Source: an uncultured Ectothiorhodospiraceae bacterium (GTDB lineage Bacteria; Pseudomonadota; Gammaproteobacteria; UBA9214). Taken from it: a stretch of DNA of 43,914 nt. Location: assembly GCA_947258615.1 (NCBI GenBank), contig CAMYIX010000076.1, positions 1-43,914 of the forward strand. The letters are read 5' to 3'. Each line of letters begins with the position of its first letter. Position 1 is the first letter of the stretch. The position numbers were made by a program, and so were the translations under genes. The notes beneath the pieces are model-generated. The model worked only from the letters and a program-made list of their open reading frames with translations, was not told the DNA's origin and searched no databases. Shown one piece after another: positions 8,022 to 20,479 of the stretch.

Positions 8022-8609
8022 TCACGATAATGACGCGCCGAGTTGCTCCCAGGCCATGTGCAGGTCCCTGGGGATATCGTCAGGCCCGGGTCGGCGCGCC
8101 TGTTTGCGGATGTCCGCCAGTGTCAGCACGCTGGGTGGCCTGCCTTTGGGGAATTTTGCCGTCTGGGTAAACAGGTGCAGACCCCTGACCGGTGTCTCGG
8201 GCACGATGGTCCGGACTGCCGCGACCTGGGCCTGGAGAAGTCGATCGGGGTTGGGAAAACGGTAGCTGCGCTTGTTGATTACCTGGGTCCACATATCGGT
8301 CGTGCTGCTGCCGAAGATTAGCCCGTCAAAACGCTTCACGTCGACAACCAGGATCGCGTCGCGGGCCAGCACCAGATTGTCAATCATGATTTCGCCGCCC
8401 AGGCCGTCGGGGAGGCTGATGTCATGCAGGGACCTGGCACCGAGTCGCCGCAGGGCCCGTCTGATCTGACGCTCATGGCGCCAGTGGCGCAGGGGTTTGC
8501 GGGCCAGGAACAACGGCACCGCCAGGGCCGCGACCACAGCCAGTGTCAGCCACAGATGCTGCTCATTGACATGGTAGGGTTCCATGAGGGCGAGTATTGA
8601 ATCTGGCAT
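8022..8609 (-). CDS. NERD (nuclease-related) domain protein with N-terminal membrane helix
   Basis: 195 residues from the ATG at 8609; a longer reading up to 8744 would overlap the divergent gene and has no coding character. Residues 16-35 (HLWLTLAVVAALAVPLFLA) form one transmembrane helix. The rest matches the NERD pattern: basic RHERQIRRALRRLG, then IDNLVLARDAILVVDVKRFDG with the D-x-K nuclease-like core (VVDVK), WTQ, and YRFPNPDRLLQAQVAAVR. NERD domains are related to restriction-endonuclease-like folds and are presumed to act on nucleic acid. The function of this one is unknown. Confidence 0.7.
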   Translation of the reverse strand: MPDSILALMEPYHVNEQHLWLTLAVVAALAVPLFLARKPLRHWRHERQIRRALRRLGARSLHDISLPDGLGGEIMIDNLVLARDAILVVDVKRFDGLIFGSSTTDMWTQVINKRSYRFPNPDRLLQAQVAAVRTIVPETPVRGLHLFTQTAKFPKGRPPSVLTLADIRKQARRPGPDDIPRDLHMAWEQLGASLS

Positions 8610-8742
8610 GGCCGGCGTGTCATCCTGTGATGATATTCCCGCAAGGGATTGTTCAGTGCTGTGAGAGTATTTTACGCAAATTTTCGGGACGCGGCCGCTG
8701 GTTGCCAGGTCGTGAATCGTACCGGGCGGGAATGAGCGCATC

Positions 8743-9350
8743 ATGATGGGGTTTCTCAGAGAGCTGTTCGCGGGTGTCAGGCAGAAAATGGCCGATGTCT
8801 TCCTGGGCGAGCCGGTCAGGGAGTGGGGCGTGATCTACGAACATGACGGGCGTTTTTCAACGAGTCCAATTCCCTCGACCTCTACCAGAAGGATGGCCAG
8901 GCGGTGCTCTGGCTGAAGGCGATCTACAAGAGCAGGATCAGTTACAACTCCTACGGCTTCGCGATCAACGTCCACGACCTGCGCAACTTTGTGGAGACCT
9001 TGCAGTCACGCTACGGGGAACTGTGCCGGTTGGCCCGCACGCCACGGCCCCTGCCGGCAAATACCCGCGATCGGCTGCCCCTGGTGCATCGCCTGCTGCT
9101 CAAGGCCATCTTTGGAGTCAGGGCCAGCAAGCTGCTGCTCGATCTGCGCGACCCGGATAGCCAGGCAACGGATTATCGCTTCTTCGGTTTCGTCACGCGC
9201 AAGTCGGAGAACAAGATCTTTATCCAGTCGGGCCTGGATATATCGAAATCGGATGCCACCGTCATCTCCGGGGAGGGCTTCGCTGCCGCCCTGCAGGTGC
9301 TGGCAGGGTTCCTCGACTCGGGGGAATTGGCTGCCGTGTTGTCCCGCTAG
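8743..9350 (+). pseudogene. Unknown protein gene interrupted by a one-base frameshift in a T run
   Basis: Reading from ATG 8743 gives a sensible N-terminus (MMGFLRELFAGVRQK...WGVIYEHDGRF) up to the run of five T at 8853-8857, after which that frame degrades into Arg/Ser-rich sequence. The -1 frame then continues as FNESNSLDLYQKDG and runs open to 9350. One extra T would give an intact protein of 202 residues. The two halves join seamlessly, so the break is recent, a sequencing error in a homopolymer, or tolerated slippage. I do not recognise the family. The ATG at 8904 in the second frame would give only the last 148 residues. Confidence 0.7.
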
Positions 9351-9500
9351 CTTGGCTGCGGACTGTCCCCGGCCGGCATGGGCGGGGGCCGCCGGGGCGT
9401 CGGGCCGGTTAAAGTCGCGTCCATCACGGCCGAGATATCGGGTGTCGGATCAACCATTTATCACTACCGGACGGTCTGGTAGGGGGCGCTGAACACAGGG

Positions 9501-9980
9501 ATGCATAAAGTGGCCAAAAAACAATATCTAACTGAAAAGTATAATGATTACATGCTGGAGCCCTTGAGCACCCCGCACCGCCGGCGGGTTGATTCCACCC
9601 TGCTCGTCGAACTGCGCAAACACCCGCGCTTCGAAACCCGGTTCCCGGCCAGGGCGTTCCCTGCCAGCGGTGAAGGTGTGGATGTCCTGGTGACCAATAT
9701 CTCGCATTCCGGTATGCGCCTTGAAGGCACCCAAGCGATGATCCAGACCCTGTTTCCCGGGCTGGAGCGGCTGGAACAGCATGCGCCGGTTGCGTTGCAG
9801 GTGATGTTTGTCCTGCCGGGCGCTGCAGGCCGCCCCGTCAGCGTCAGGGCCCATTGCCGGACGGTCTATGTCCGCGCCGCGGGGACGGAGGACTATCAAA
9901 TCGGCATGATGATCAGTGCCTTCGATGAAGGGCGCGATGCCTACGTCGAGTACATCCTCAACAGGCAGGCCGAATCATAA
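9501..9980 (+). CDS. PilZ-domain protein, probable c-di-GMP receptor
   Basis: 159 residues. The PilZ motifs are both present: RxxxR at 39-43 (RKHPR) and [D/N]xSxxG at 66-71 (NISHSG), followed by MRLEG. This arrangement binds cyclic di-GMP. The rest is a single PilZ barrel with a C-terminal helix, and no enzymatic or membrane domain is attached, so it should act as a cytoplasmic adaptor. The start at 9501 has a poor ribosome binding site. An ATG at 9552 is an alternative and would still keep both motifs. The diguanylate cyclase at 35464 in this window could be one source of the ligand, though nothing links them directly. Confidence 0.8.
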   Translation: MHKVAKKQYLTEKYNDYMLEPLSTPHRRRVDSTLLVELRKHPRFETRFPARAFPASGEGVDVLVTNISHSGMRLEGTQAMIQTLFPGLERLEQHAPVALQVMFVLPGAAGRPVSVRAHCRTVYVRAAGTEDYQIGMMISAFDEGRDAYVEYILNRQAES

Positions 9981-10034
9981 GGTCGGCCGGCCATAATCGC
10001 CTGTTTCAAGTCCTGCTGACAGTGCGCTGACAGA

Positions 10035-10886
10035 CTAACTGGTCCCGAAGGTGTCGCAGCTGTCGATGTCACCGTTCTGGATACCGCGCCTGAACCATTC
10101 GACGCGTTGTTCCGAGGTGCCATGGGTGAAGGATTCCGGTACCACGTAGCCCTGGCCCTCGCGTTGCAGGCGGTCATCACCGATGGCGCTGGCCGCCCCC
10201 AGGGCCTCCTCGATATCACCCTGTTCCAGTACCTGGCGGCTGCGCTCGGCGTGGTTGCCCCAGAGCCCGGCGAAGCAGTCGGCCTGCAGTTCCTGCTTGA
10301 CCGAGAGGGCGTTGGCCTGTGCCTTGCCCAGGCCGCGCTGTGCGGAGCGCACCTGCGTGCTGATGCCCAGCAGGTTCTGCACGTGGTGGCCTATTTCATG
10401 CGCGATGACATAGGCCTGGGCGAAATCACCGGGGGCGCCGTGGCGGCTTTTTAGGTCATCGAAGAAGGCGAGGTCGATATAGACCTTCTGGTCGGCCGGA
10501 CAATAGAACGGCCCCATGGCGGAGCTGGCCATGCCGCAGGCGGAGCTCACCGATCCGCTGAACAGGACCAGGGTCGGTTCCCGGTAGGTCTGCCCGGCCT
10601 TGTGAAATATCGCGTTCCAGGTGTCCTCGGTGTCCGCCAGCACCACGGACACAAAATCGGCCGCCTGTTGCTGTGATGCCGTGGGTTTCCAGTCCTCCCG
10701 GCTGACGGCGGGCCCGCTACCGGTCTGCATCTGCAGGATCTCCAGCGGGTTGATGCCGAGGAAGTAGCTGGCCACCAGCACCAGGGCGATGGTACCGACG
10801 CCGCCCTTGAAGGCAACCGGCCGGACGCCACGCCGGCCACGCCGGTCCTCGATATTGGAACTCCTGCGACCTGTTTTCCAACGCAT
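10035..10886 (-). CDS. ypfJ: YpfJ-family neutral zinc metallopeptidase
   Basis: 283 residues. One transmembrane helix lies at about 30-47 after a strongly basic N-terminus, so the catalytic part is likely periplasmic. The zinc-binding HEIGHH near residue 165 and the downstream QELQADCFAGLWG provide the HExxH and third-ligand Glu of this zincin family. SACGMASSAMGPFYCPAD is the conserved core preceding the metal site. Length and order match the YpfJ family; the substrate is unknown. A perfect TATAAT lies 32 bp upstream of the ATG. Confidence 0.85.
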   Translation of the reverse strand: MRWKTGRRSSNIEDRRGRRGVRPVAFKGGVGTIALVLVASYFLGINPLEILQMQTGSGPAVSREDWKPTASQQQAADFVSVVLADTEDTWNAIFHKAGQTYREPTLVLFSGSVSSACGMASSAMGPFYCPADQKVYIDLAFFDDLKSRHGAPGDFAQAYVIAHEIGHHVQNLLGISTQVRSAQRGLGKAQANALSVKQELQADCFAGLWGNHAERSRQVLEQGDIEEALGAASAIGDDRLQREGQGYVVPESFTHGTSEQRVEWFRRGIQNGDIDSCDTFGTS

Positions 10887-10917
10887 GCCGTCTGCCTCTC
10901 GCCTTGCCCGGCACTCA

Positions 10918-10923
10918 ATTATA
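10918..10923 (-). promoter_or_regulatory. Candidate -10 element (TATAAT) for ypfJ
   Basis: The minus strand reads TATAAT here, 31-36 bases upstream of the ypfJ ATG, which would give a 5' leader of about 25 bases. No good -35 hexamer is seen at the right distance, so this is a partial promoter match. Confidence 0.4.
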
Positions 10924-11010
10924 GTGGAGATGCGGTGAATGAATATCGTCCGTCGACGGGTGAACGGCGACCGGATTGCAAATTATTGTGGCCGCCCCGC
11001 CGGTGGGCCC

Positions 11011-12012
11011 TTAGCCGTAGTCGGGGGCGTAGTTCTCCAGGATCTTGATGTAGTTGGCGCGTTCGAAGGCACTGGGGTCCAGGCAGTTGGCCTGGCTCAT
11101 GGCGCCGCGCAGCTGGCCCACCGAACTGTACTGTTTCTCCTCCATCCATTTCTCAAGGCCATCGACCAGGGTGGTGAGGAAACCGATGCCGTGCCTGAGC
11201 AGGGCCGAAGTGGTCATAACGACGTCGGCGCCGGCCATCAGGTACTTGACGACCTCCACGGGGCTGTGTACGCCGCGGGTGGCCGCGATCGAGGCGTTGA
11301 TGCGACCGTGGAGCACGGCGATCCAGAGCAGCGGGAGACGGATCTCGGAGGGTGTGCTGAGCTCGAGGTCCGGTGCGACCTCCATCCTGTCCAGGTCGAA
11401 ATCCGGCTGGTAGAAACGGTTGAACAGCACCAGGGCATCGGCACCCGCCTCGTCGAACTGGCGGGCCATGTTGCCGAAGGCGCTGAAGAAGGGACTCAGT
11501 TTGAGGGCGACCGGGATGGTCACCGATTCCTTGACGGCCTTGAGCACCTCGATGTAACGCTGCTCGACCTCGCGGCCGGTGATGTAGAGGTGGGCGGGGA
11601 TGTAAAAGGTGTTGAGCTCGATGGCGCTCGCACCGGCATCCTGCATCATGCGCGCGGTATTCACCCAGCCCTCGTTGGTGATGCCGTTGAGGCTGCCGAT
11701 GACCGGGATGTCGACCGCCTCCGTGGCCTGGCGCAGCAGGTTAAGGTATTCGTCCGGCCCGGTATCGTAGTCGTCGCAATCCGGGAAATAGCTGAGCGAC
11801 TCGGCATAGCTCTCGGCACCCGACGTGATCAGATGTTCGATGGCGGCGCTCTCGTGTTTGATCTGTTCCTCGAACAGCGAGAACATCACCACGGCCGCGG
11901 CACCGGCATCCTCCATGCGCTTGATGTTGTCTAGCTTCTCCGCCAGCGGGGAGGCCGATGCGATGATGGGATGTTTGAGTTCCATGCCCATGTAGGTGGT
12001 CCGAAGGTCCAT
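11011..12012 (-). CDS. Dihydroorotate-dehydrogenase-like FMN protein of the nifJ operon
   Basis: 333 residues starting at ATG 12012, which has a GGAG ribosome binding site; a longer frame reading into nifJ is not needed. It resembles class 1 DHODH/PreA-type FMN TIM barrels: TTYMGMELKHPIIASASPLA at the N-terminus, IGSLNG near 108, IELNTFYIP near 133, VALKLSPF near 170, and MAGADVVMTTSALLRHG near 270. It lacks the clear active-site loop of true PyrD, so pyrimidine synthesis is doubtful. In many bacteria such a gene sits beside nifJ. Here it begins 20 bp after the nifJ stop. The electron acceptor or substrate is not known; a flavin-linked electron transfer role with PFOR is an inference. Confidence 0.75.
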   Translation of the reverse strand: MDLRTTYMGMELKHPIIASASPLAEKLDNIKRMEDAGAAAVVMFSLFEEQIKHESAAIEHLITSGAESYAESLSYFPDCDDYDTGPDEYLNLLRQATEAVDIPVIGSLNGITNEGWVNTARMMQDAGASAIELNTFYIPAHLYITGREVEQRYIEVLKAVKESVTIPVALKLSPFFSAFGNMARQFDEAGADALVLFNRFYQPDFDLDRMEVAPDLELSTPSEIRLPLLWIAVLHGRINASIAATRGVHSPVEVVKYLMAGADVVMTTSALLRHGIGFLTTLVDGLEKWMEEKQYSSVGQLRGAMSQANCLDPSAFERANYIKILENYAPDYG

Positions 12013-12032
12013 GGCGTAGTCTCCTGCGGGTT

Positions 12033-15638
<3,606 letters not shown>

Positions 15639-15697
15639 GCTTGCTCCAGGTGCCGGCTGTAAACCGGTGACCAGCTGTTATTGCTGCGGCCGCGTGT

Positions 15698-17317
15698 TCA
15701 GGCGGATTCGGGAACCATTTCGATGGCATGGCAAGGGCATTGTTCGAAGCAGATGCCGCAGCCCGTGCACAACTCCAGGTCGACCGAAAACCCCCGGTTC
15801 TTTCCGCGCTTGATGATGGCGTGTTCCGGGCAGGCCCCGAAGCAGCCGTCGCATTCGAAACAATTACCGCAGGACAGGCAACGCCGGGCCTCGAACACTG
15901 CGTCCTGCTTGTTCAGTCCGTGCACCACTTCCTCGAAGCCGCTCTGGCGGTTCTCCGGTGTGAGGCTGTCCTGCGGGCGCTGGTCGGCATCCGTGAAATA
16001 CCAGAGGTGCAGCTTGTCGAAGCCCGCCAGCGGGTGTTTGTCCGGATTGCTGTAGTGCTCGCCGCGCAGCCAGCTGTCGATATTGCGGGCCGCCTTCTTG
16101 CCGTGGCCGACTGCGGTGGTCACGGTGCGTTCAGAGGGCACCATGTCGCCACCGGCAAAGATTCCGGGATGGCCGCTCATCATGTGGTCGTCGACGATCA
16201 CCGTGTCCCCCTGGAACTCGACACCCGCGATGTCCTCGAGCAGGGTGACATCGGTGCTCTGGCCCAGGGCCAGTATCAGGGAGTCCGCCTCCAGGGTTTC
16301 CAGCTGGCCGGTACCCCGGGGGCGGCCGTCCTCGCCGATCTCCATAATCTCGACCGTGAGCGTGGTCTGGTCAATCTCGCGGATGGTGCGCAGCCAGTTT
16401 ATCTTGACGCCTTCCTCGAGTGCCTCCTGTGCCTCGGATTCGTGAGCCGTCATCTGTTCGCGGTTGCGGCGGTAGATAATCAGGGCCTCTTCGGCGCCGA
16501 GGCGCTTGGCGACCCGGGCCGCGTCCATGGCCGTGTTGCCGCCACCATAGACCGCCACGCGCCGGCCCAGCACGGGTGCATCGCCGGTCTCCACACTGGC
16601 CAGGAAGTTGACCGCTGACAGCATCCCGGCCGCGTCGCGTGCCGGTATGTCGATGTGCTTGCTGAGGTGCGCCCCGATGGCGACGAATACAGCATCGAAG
16701 TTCCCCTGCTGTTTTTCCGCGAGCAGGTCCTCTACCCTGTGGCCAAGGACGATCTTGACGCCCATGTCCTCGATGCGCCGTATCTCTGCATCCAGGATGT
16801 CCCTGGGCATGCGGTAGGCGGGGATGCCGAAATGCATCATGCCGCCCGCCATCGGGCCGGCCTCGTGGATCTCCACGCTGTGGCCCATGCGGGTCAGGTG
16901 ATAGGCGGCGGACAGGCCGCTGGGACCGGCGCCCACCACGAGGATGCGCCTGCCGGTCGCCGCGGTGTCGCAGTCGATCTTCCAGCCCTTGTCGATGGCG
17001 AGGTCACCCAGATAGCGTTCCACGGCATGAATGCTGACCGGTTTGTCGAGTTGCTCGCGGTTGCACCCGGATTCGCAGGGGTGATAGCAGACCCGGCCAT
17101 GCACCGCGGGCAGGGGGTTCTCCTCGACCAGTTTCTGCCAGGCAGCCTTGAAGCGTCGTTCCCGGGCCAGCGCAAGCCAGGCCTGAATGTTCTCGCCGGC
17201 GGGGCAGGCATGGTTGCAGGGTGGCAGCAGGGAGATATACTCGGGCCGCTGCAGGCGCATTGGCCCGATACGTTTTTCCCGGGTCAGGTCCGGTGGGCGG
17301 GTCAGATCGTACTTCAT
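15698..17317 (-). CDS. GltD-like NAD(P)-dependent oxidoreductase with C-terminal 2[4Fe-4S] ferredoxin
   Basis: 539 residues from the ATG at 17317, which has AAGGAG upstream. Layout: N-terminal Fe-S domain (PCNHACPAGENIQAW, CYHPCESGCNR), FAD Rossmann motif (VVGAGPSGLSAAYHL, near 145), GGMMHFGIPAYRMP, NAD(P) Rossmann motif (AVYGGGNTAMDAARVA), the closing FAD motif (FAGGDMVPSERTVTTAVGHG), and a C-terminal ferredoxin (RCLSCGNCFECDGCFGACP, LCTGCGICFEQCPCHAIEM). It resembles the glutamate synthase small subunit but no GltB is nearby. As first gene of the nifJ operon it probably exchanges electrons between NAD(P)H and ferredoxin or PFOR. That role is inferred from fusion and context. Confidence 0.85.
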   Translation of the reverse strand: MKYDLTRPPDLTREKRIGPMRLQRPEYISLLPPCNHACPAGENIQAWLALARERRFKAAWQKLVEENPLPAVHGRVCYHPCESGCNREQLDKPVSIHAVERYLGDLAIDKGWKIDCDTAATGRRILVVGAGPSGLSAAYHLTRMGHSVEIHEAGPMAGGMMHFGIPAYRMPRDILDAEIRRIEDMGVKIVLGHRVEDLLAEKQQGNFDAVFVAIGAHLSKHIDIPARDAAGMLSAVNFLASVETGDAPVLGRRVAVYGGGNTAMDAARVAKRLGAEEALIIYRRNREQMTAHESEAQEALEEGVKINWLRTIREIDQTTLTVEIMEIGEDGRPRGTGQLETLEADSLILALGQSTDVTLLEDIAGVEFQGDTVIVDDHMMSGHPGIFAGGDMVPSERTVTTAVGHGKKAARNIDSWLRGEHYSNPDKHPLAGFDKLHLWYFTDADQRPQDSLTPENRQSGFEEVVHGLNKQDAVFEARRCLSCGNCFECDGCFGACPEHAIIKRGKNRGFSVDLELCTGCGICFEQCPCHAIEMVPESA

Positions 17318-17625
17318 TTCCAGTGTCTCTCCTTGTAACCGGCAACCGTGGTGTGGCAGGTGACAGCGCCATGCGCCGCGCGCAGCAGCCTGTTGCCGGG
17401 GATGGGGCACCGGCCGGATCCATCGGGACGGGCTGGCCGGCAAAGCCACGGCAGTTAATTGATGCACGCTCAGGGCATCTTAAACAGCAGCGCGCAGGGC
17501 TTCAAGGGAATGCGCACTGTATGGACGCAATCCCGCCATGCGTGCCGGCCCGTGTTGGGATATGATTTTCAACAGGGCGTGCCAGCCACCTTCTTTCCGG
17601 ATAGTCTTACATACGAGGTAATACC
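17318..17625. promoter_or_regulatory. Divergent intergenic region between nifJ operon and ppk2, with weak FNR-like site
   Basis: 308 bp with no gene. At 17459-17472 the plus strand reads TTGATGCACGCTCA. One half-site is perfect for FNR/ANR (TTGAT) and the other matches three of five (GCTCA against ATCAA). It lies about 142-155 bp upstream of the first operon gene. The link to anaerobic regulation is suggestive only. Confidence 0.25.
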
Positions 17626-18498
17626 ATGTTTGAAGCACCCTCGAGTCCCTTTCTCGTGCCGTTCAATGGCGAATTCAGCTGGAAAGACGCACCGACCCGG
17701 CCGGCACAGGACGTGCCCGGCAAAAAGGAGATGAAACGGCAGCTGTCGAAACTGGTCAGCCGGATCGATGAACTGCAGCGTATTTTCTATGCGCATGATC
17801 GTCATTCCCTGCTGCTGATGTTTCAGGGTATGGATGCGGCCGGCAAGGACGGCACCATCCGGGCCATTCTCAAGGGCATCAATCCTGCCGGTTGCCAGGT
17901 CTTTTCCTTCAAGCAACCGACACCCGAAGAACTCGACCATGACTTTCTCTGGCGTACCAGCCGCCGCCTTCCCGAGCGCGGGCGTATAGGAATTTTCAAC
18001 CGCAGTTACTACGAGGAGGTGCTGGTAGTGCGGGTGCACCCCCACTACCTCGGCAGCCAGAAGCTGCCGGCCGACGTCGACATGGATACGGTCTGGGCTG
18101 ACCGTTATGACTCCATACGCCGGCACGAGGAGCATCTGGCGCGCAACGGGACCGTGGTACTGAAGTTCTGGCTGAACGTGTCGCGCGAGGAACAGCGCCA
18201 GCGCTTCCTGGCGCGACTCGAGGAGAAGGAGAAGCACTGGAAGTTCTCGGTCGGTGACATTCGGGAGCGGGCTTTCTGGGACGAATACATGGCGGCCTTC
18301 GAAGCAGCCGTGGCCGAAACCTCACGCCCCTGGGCGCCCTGGTATGCGATCCCGGCTGACAACAAGTCCTACATGCGGCTGTGCGTGGGGGACATACTGG
18401 CGCGGACCCTGGAATCGCTGGAGCTGCACTATCCGAAGGTTGACGAAAAGAAACTGGCGGAATTCGAAGACATTCGCCAGCGGCTGCTGGCGGAGTAG
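17626..18498 (+). CDS. ppk2: Polyphosphate kinase 2 (PPK2) family protein
   Basis: 290 residues, standard for a one-domain PPK2. Walker A is GMDAAGKDG at 68-76. The family signature FSFKQPTPEELDHDFLWR follows at about 93-110, and the Walker B/lid segment IGIFNRSYYEEVLVVRVHP at 121-139. The enzyme moves phosphate between polyphosphate and nucleoside mono- or diphosphates in the cytoplasm. The LDHDFLWR form recalls class III and related enzymes that make NTPs, but subclass cannot be fixed by eye. AGGT lies just upstream of the ATG. It diverges from the nifJ operon. Confidence 0.9.
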   Translation: MFEAPSSPFLVPFNGEFSWKDAPTRPAQDVPGKKEMKRQLSKLVSRIDELQRIFYAHDRHSLLLMFQGMDAAGKDGTIRAILKGINPAGCQVFSFKQPTPEELDHDFLWRTSRRLPERGRIGIFNRSYYEEVLVVRVHPHYLGSQKLPADVDMDTVWADRYDSIRRHEEHLARNGTVVLKFWLNVSREEQRQRFLARLEEKEKHWKFSVGDIRERAFWDEYMAAFEAAVAETSRPWAPWYAIPADNKSYMRLCVGDILARTLESLELHYPKVDEKKLAEFEDIRQRLLAE

Positions 18499-18554
18499 CG
18501 CCCGGGGCCCGCGACCGGTAACGCCTCTTAAGTGCTGCAGCAGGCGTGGGCGAG

Positions 18555-18776
18555 TCAATGCTGCAGGTGGTTGCTGGTCAGCAGCTTGAGTATCAGCAAT
18601 GCCAGGGGTGCGCCGTGCAGGAAAAGGTCGAAGATATCAATGGGCCTGGACAGGGTACCGTCCGCCAGCATCTTCAGCTTTTCCCACAGGTGCGGTTCCG
18701 GAGCGAACGGCGCCAGGGCCAGAAATACCGCCAGTGGCAGCAGCAGGGTAAGGGGGATTGCGTCCAGTACCTTCAT
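18555..18776 (-). CDS. Small two-helix membrane protein downstream of DUF502
   Basis: 73 residues with hydrophobic segments at about 6-25 and 48-67 and a conserved-looking centre (PEPHLWEKLKMLADGTLSRPIDIFDL). Small proteins of this pattern are common in gammaproteobacteria and are sometimes labelled RND transporter, which the size does not support. GAGGGA precedes the ATG. It begins 11 bp after the DUF502 stop, so the two are surely co-transcribed and may work together in the inner membrane. Confidence 0.65.
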   Translation of the reverse strand: MKVLDAIPLTLLLPLAVFLALAPFAPEPHLWEKLKMLADGTLSRPIDIFDLFLHGAPLALLILKLLTSNHLQH

Positions 18777-18787
18777 CGTGGATTCCC

Positions 18788-19384
18788 TCAGCTTGAGGAG
18801 TGACTGCCGGTGACGCCAGCGGTCAGGGTGAAGCGCATGGCCTCCTCCATGCTCATCTCCAGAGGGCGCACGGCGCTGCGCGGCAGCAGGACCGTGTAGC
18901 CACCGATCATATAGCTCAGGGGCAGATAGACCAGGATGCTGTCCTCATCGCGAATACTGTTCGGCATGCGCTCCGGCACCGCCTGGGTGACGAAGCCGAT
19001 GACCTGCATGCCGGTGCTGCCTAGGGTCACCGCCACCACCTGCTCGAATTCCTTTTTCGTGCTCGGGGAGATGAAATCGAAAAAGTCGCGCATCGCCCGG
19101 TAGACCGAGTTGATTACCGGCATGTGGTAGAACAGCGCCTCACCCTTGGCGAACAGCCAGCGCACGATGTAGGCGTGCATAAGCAGCCCCACCAGGAACA
19201 CCACAATCAGGCCGGCCATCACGCCCATGCCCGGCGAGTACATGCCCTCCGGGAGCAGCTGGCGGATAGCGGTGCCCAGTATCGATTCCATCGATATCAC
19301 CAGCCAGTAGAGCAGGTAAAGGGTCAGCAAGACCGGCAGGATGGTCACCAGCCCGGTCAGGAAGGTTCTGCTTATGGATTTCAA
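18788..19384 (-). CDS. DUF502-family inner-membrane protein
   Basis: 198 residues. The start is TTG at 19384: no ATG lies in the right place, and the N-terminus KSISRTFLTGLVTILPVLLTLYLLYWL is the family's usual beginning. Two transmembrane helices (about 8-30 and 52-75) are followed by the DUF502 core: GEALFYHMPVINSVYRAMRDF, FEQVVAVTLGSTGMQVIGFVT, ILVYLPLSYMIGGYTVLLPRSAVRPLEMSMEEAM. The family is widespread and of unknown function. It sits upstream of the small membrane gene. Confidence 0.85.
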   Translation of the reverse strand: MKSISRTFLTGLVTILPVLLTLYLLYWLVISMESILGTAIRQLLPEGMYSPGMGVMAGLIVVFLVGLLMHAYIVRWLFAKGEALFYHMPVINSVYRAMRDFFDFISPSTKKEFEQVVAVTLGSTGMQVIGFVTQAVPERMPNSIRDEDSILVYLPLSYMIGGYTVLLPRSAVRPLEMSMEEAMRFTLTAGVTGSHSSS

Positions 19385-19601
19385 GGTTCCGGCCCCCGGT
19401 CACAATGGATGTGTACGTGCCCGGTGTCGCTGCAGCGGGCCCCGGCTAAAGAGTACAAGATTGTCCGGCCAATTAGTAAAAATTCATATCCGGCCGGGCT
19501 GAATCCATTTTTGGTATGGAACTGCTGCCGCCGATTCTTCGATTCCGGGACGGCTTTCGGGTTAAACTTCCGGTTTGTTTGTCTGCCAGAGAGCCCGCAC
19601 C

Positions 19602-20453
19602 ATGAAGTTCAGCGTCGACGAGTTTCGCGCCTGGAAGCACAAGAGCATCACCCTGCTGGGTATGTCGGGGGTGGGCAAGACCTATTTGTCCATGCTGCTG
19701 CGCCAGCACAACTGGTTCCATTACTCCGGCGACTACCGCATTGGTACCCGCTACCTCGACGAGCCGATCCTGGACCTGATCAAGCAACAGGCGATGCAGG
19801 TGCCTTTCCTGCGCGATCTGCTGCGGCGCGACTGGATCTATATTCGCAACAACATCAAGGTGGCCGATCTGGGTCCGGTGCTGAGTTTTGTCGGCAAGCT
19901 CGGAAACCCCGAGCTGGGCGGGGTGCCGCTGGGGGAATTCACCCGCCGCCAGGCCCTGTACCGCCAGGCCGAGATCGATGCCATGCATGATGTGCCGGGG
20001 TTTATCCGCAAGGCGCACGAGATCTACGGCTACCCGAACTTCGTCAATGACGTAGGCGGCAGTCTGTGCGAGCTGGAGGAGCCGGCGGTGATCGATCTGC
20101 TGGCCCGGCATACCCTGATCCTGTATATCCGGGTGACGGAAAAGGAAGAGGAACAGGCCCTGATCGAGCGCGCCCAGAGCGATCCCAAGCCGCTCTATTA
20201 CCGGCCGGACTTCCTTGAAGATCAGCTGCAGGAATACCTGCAACTCAACGGCCTGGAATTCGCGGCGGAGATGGATCCGAACGGCTTCACCCGCTGGGTG
20301 TTCCCGCGGCTGTTCCACTCGCGCGTGCCGCGCTACCAGGCCATTGCAGAGCCGCATGGCTATACTGTCACCTCGCACGAGGTCGGTGCGGTGCGCGATG
20401 AACGGGATTTTCTGGAGTTGCTGGAAACGGCCATCGCCCGCAAGGGGGAATAG
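19602..20453 (+). CDS. P-loop ATPase / kinase-like protein
   Basis: 283 residues from the ATG at 19602. Walker A is GMSGVGKT at about 20-27 within ITLLGMSGVGKTYLSMLL. Further on come YSGDYRIGTRYLDEPI, NDVGGSLCELEEP and LILYIRVTEKEEEQ, a pattern typical of small P-loop kinases of unknown substrate. No membrane segment. It ends 26 bp before metA on the same strand with AAGGGAT in the gap, so an operon is likely. A direct link to methionine synthesis is not evident from the sequence. Confidence 0.6.
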   Translation: MKFSVDEFRAWKHKSITLLGMSGVGKTYLSMLLRQHNWFHYSGDYRIGTRYLDEPILDLIKQQAMQVPFLRDLLRRDWIYIRNNIKVADLGPVLSFVGKLGNPELGGVPLGEFTRRQALYRQAEIDAMHDVPGFIRKAHEIYGYPNFVNDVGGSLCELEEPAVIDLLARHTLILYIRVTEKEEEQALIERAQSDPKPLYYRPDFLEDQLQEYLQLNGLEFAAEMDPNGFTRWVFPRLFHSRVPRYQAIAEPHGYTVTSHEVGAVRDERDFLELLETAIARKGE

Positions 20454-20479
20454 CCCGTGTCTCTGTAAGGGATAGCTGC

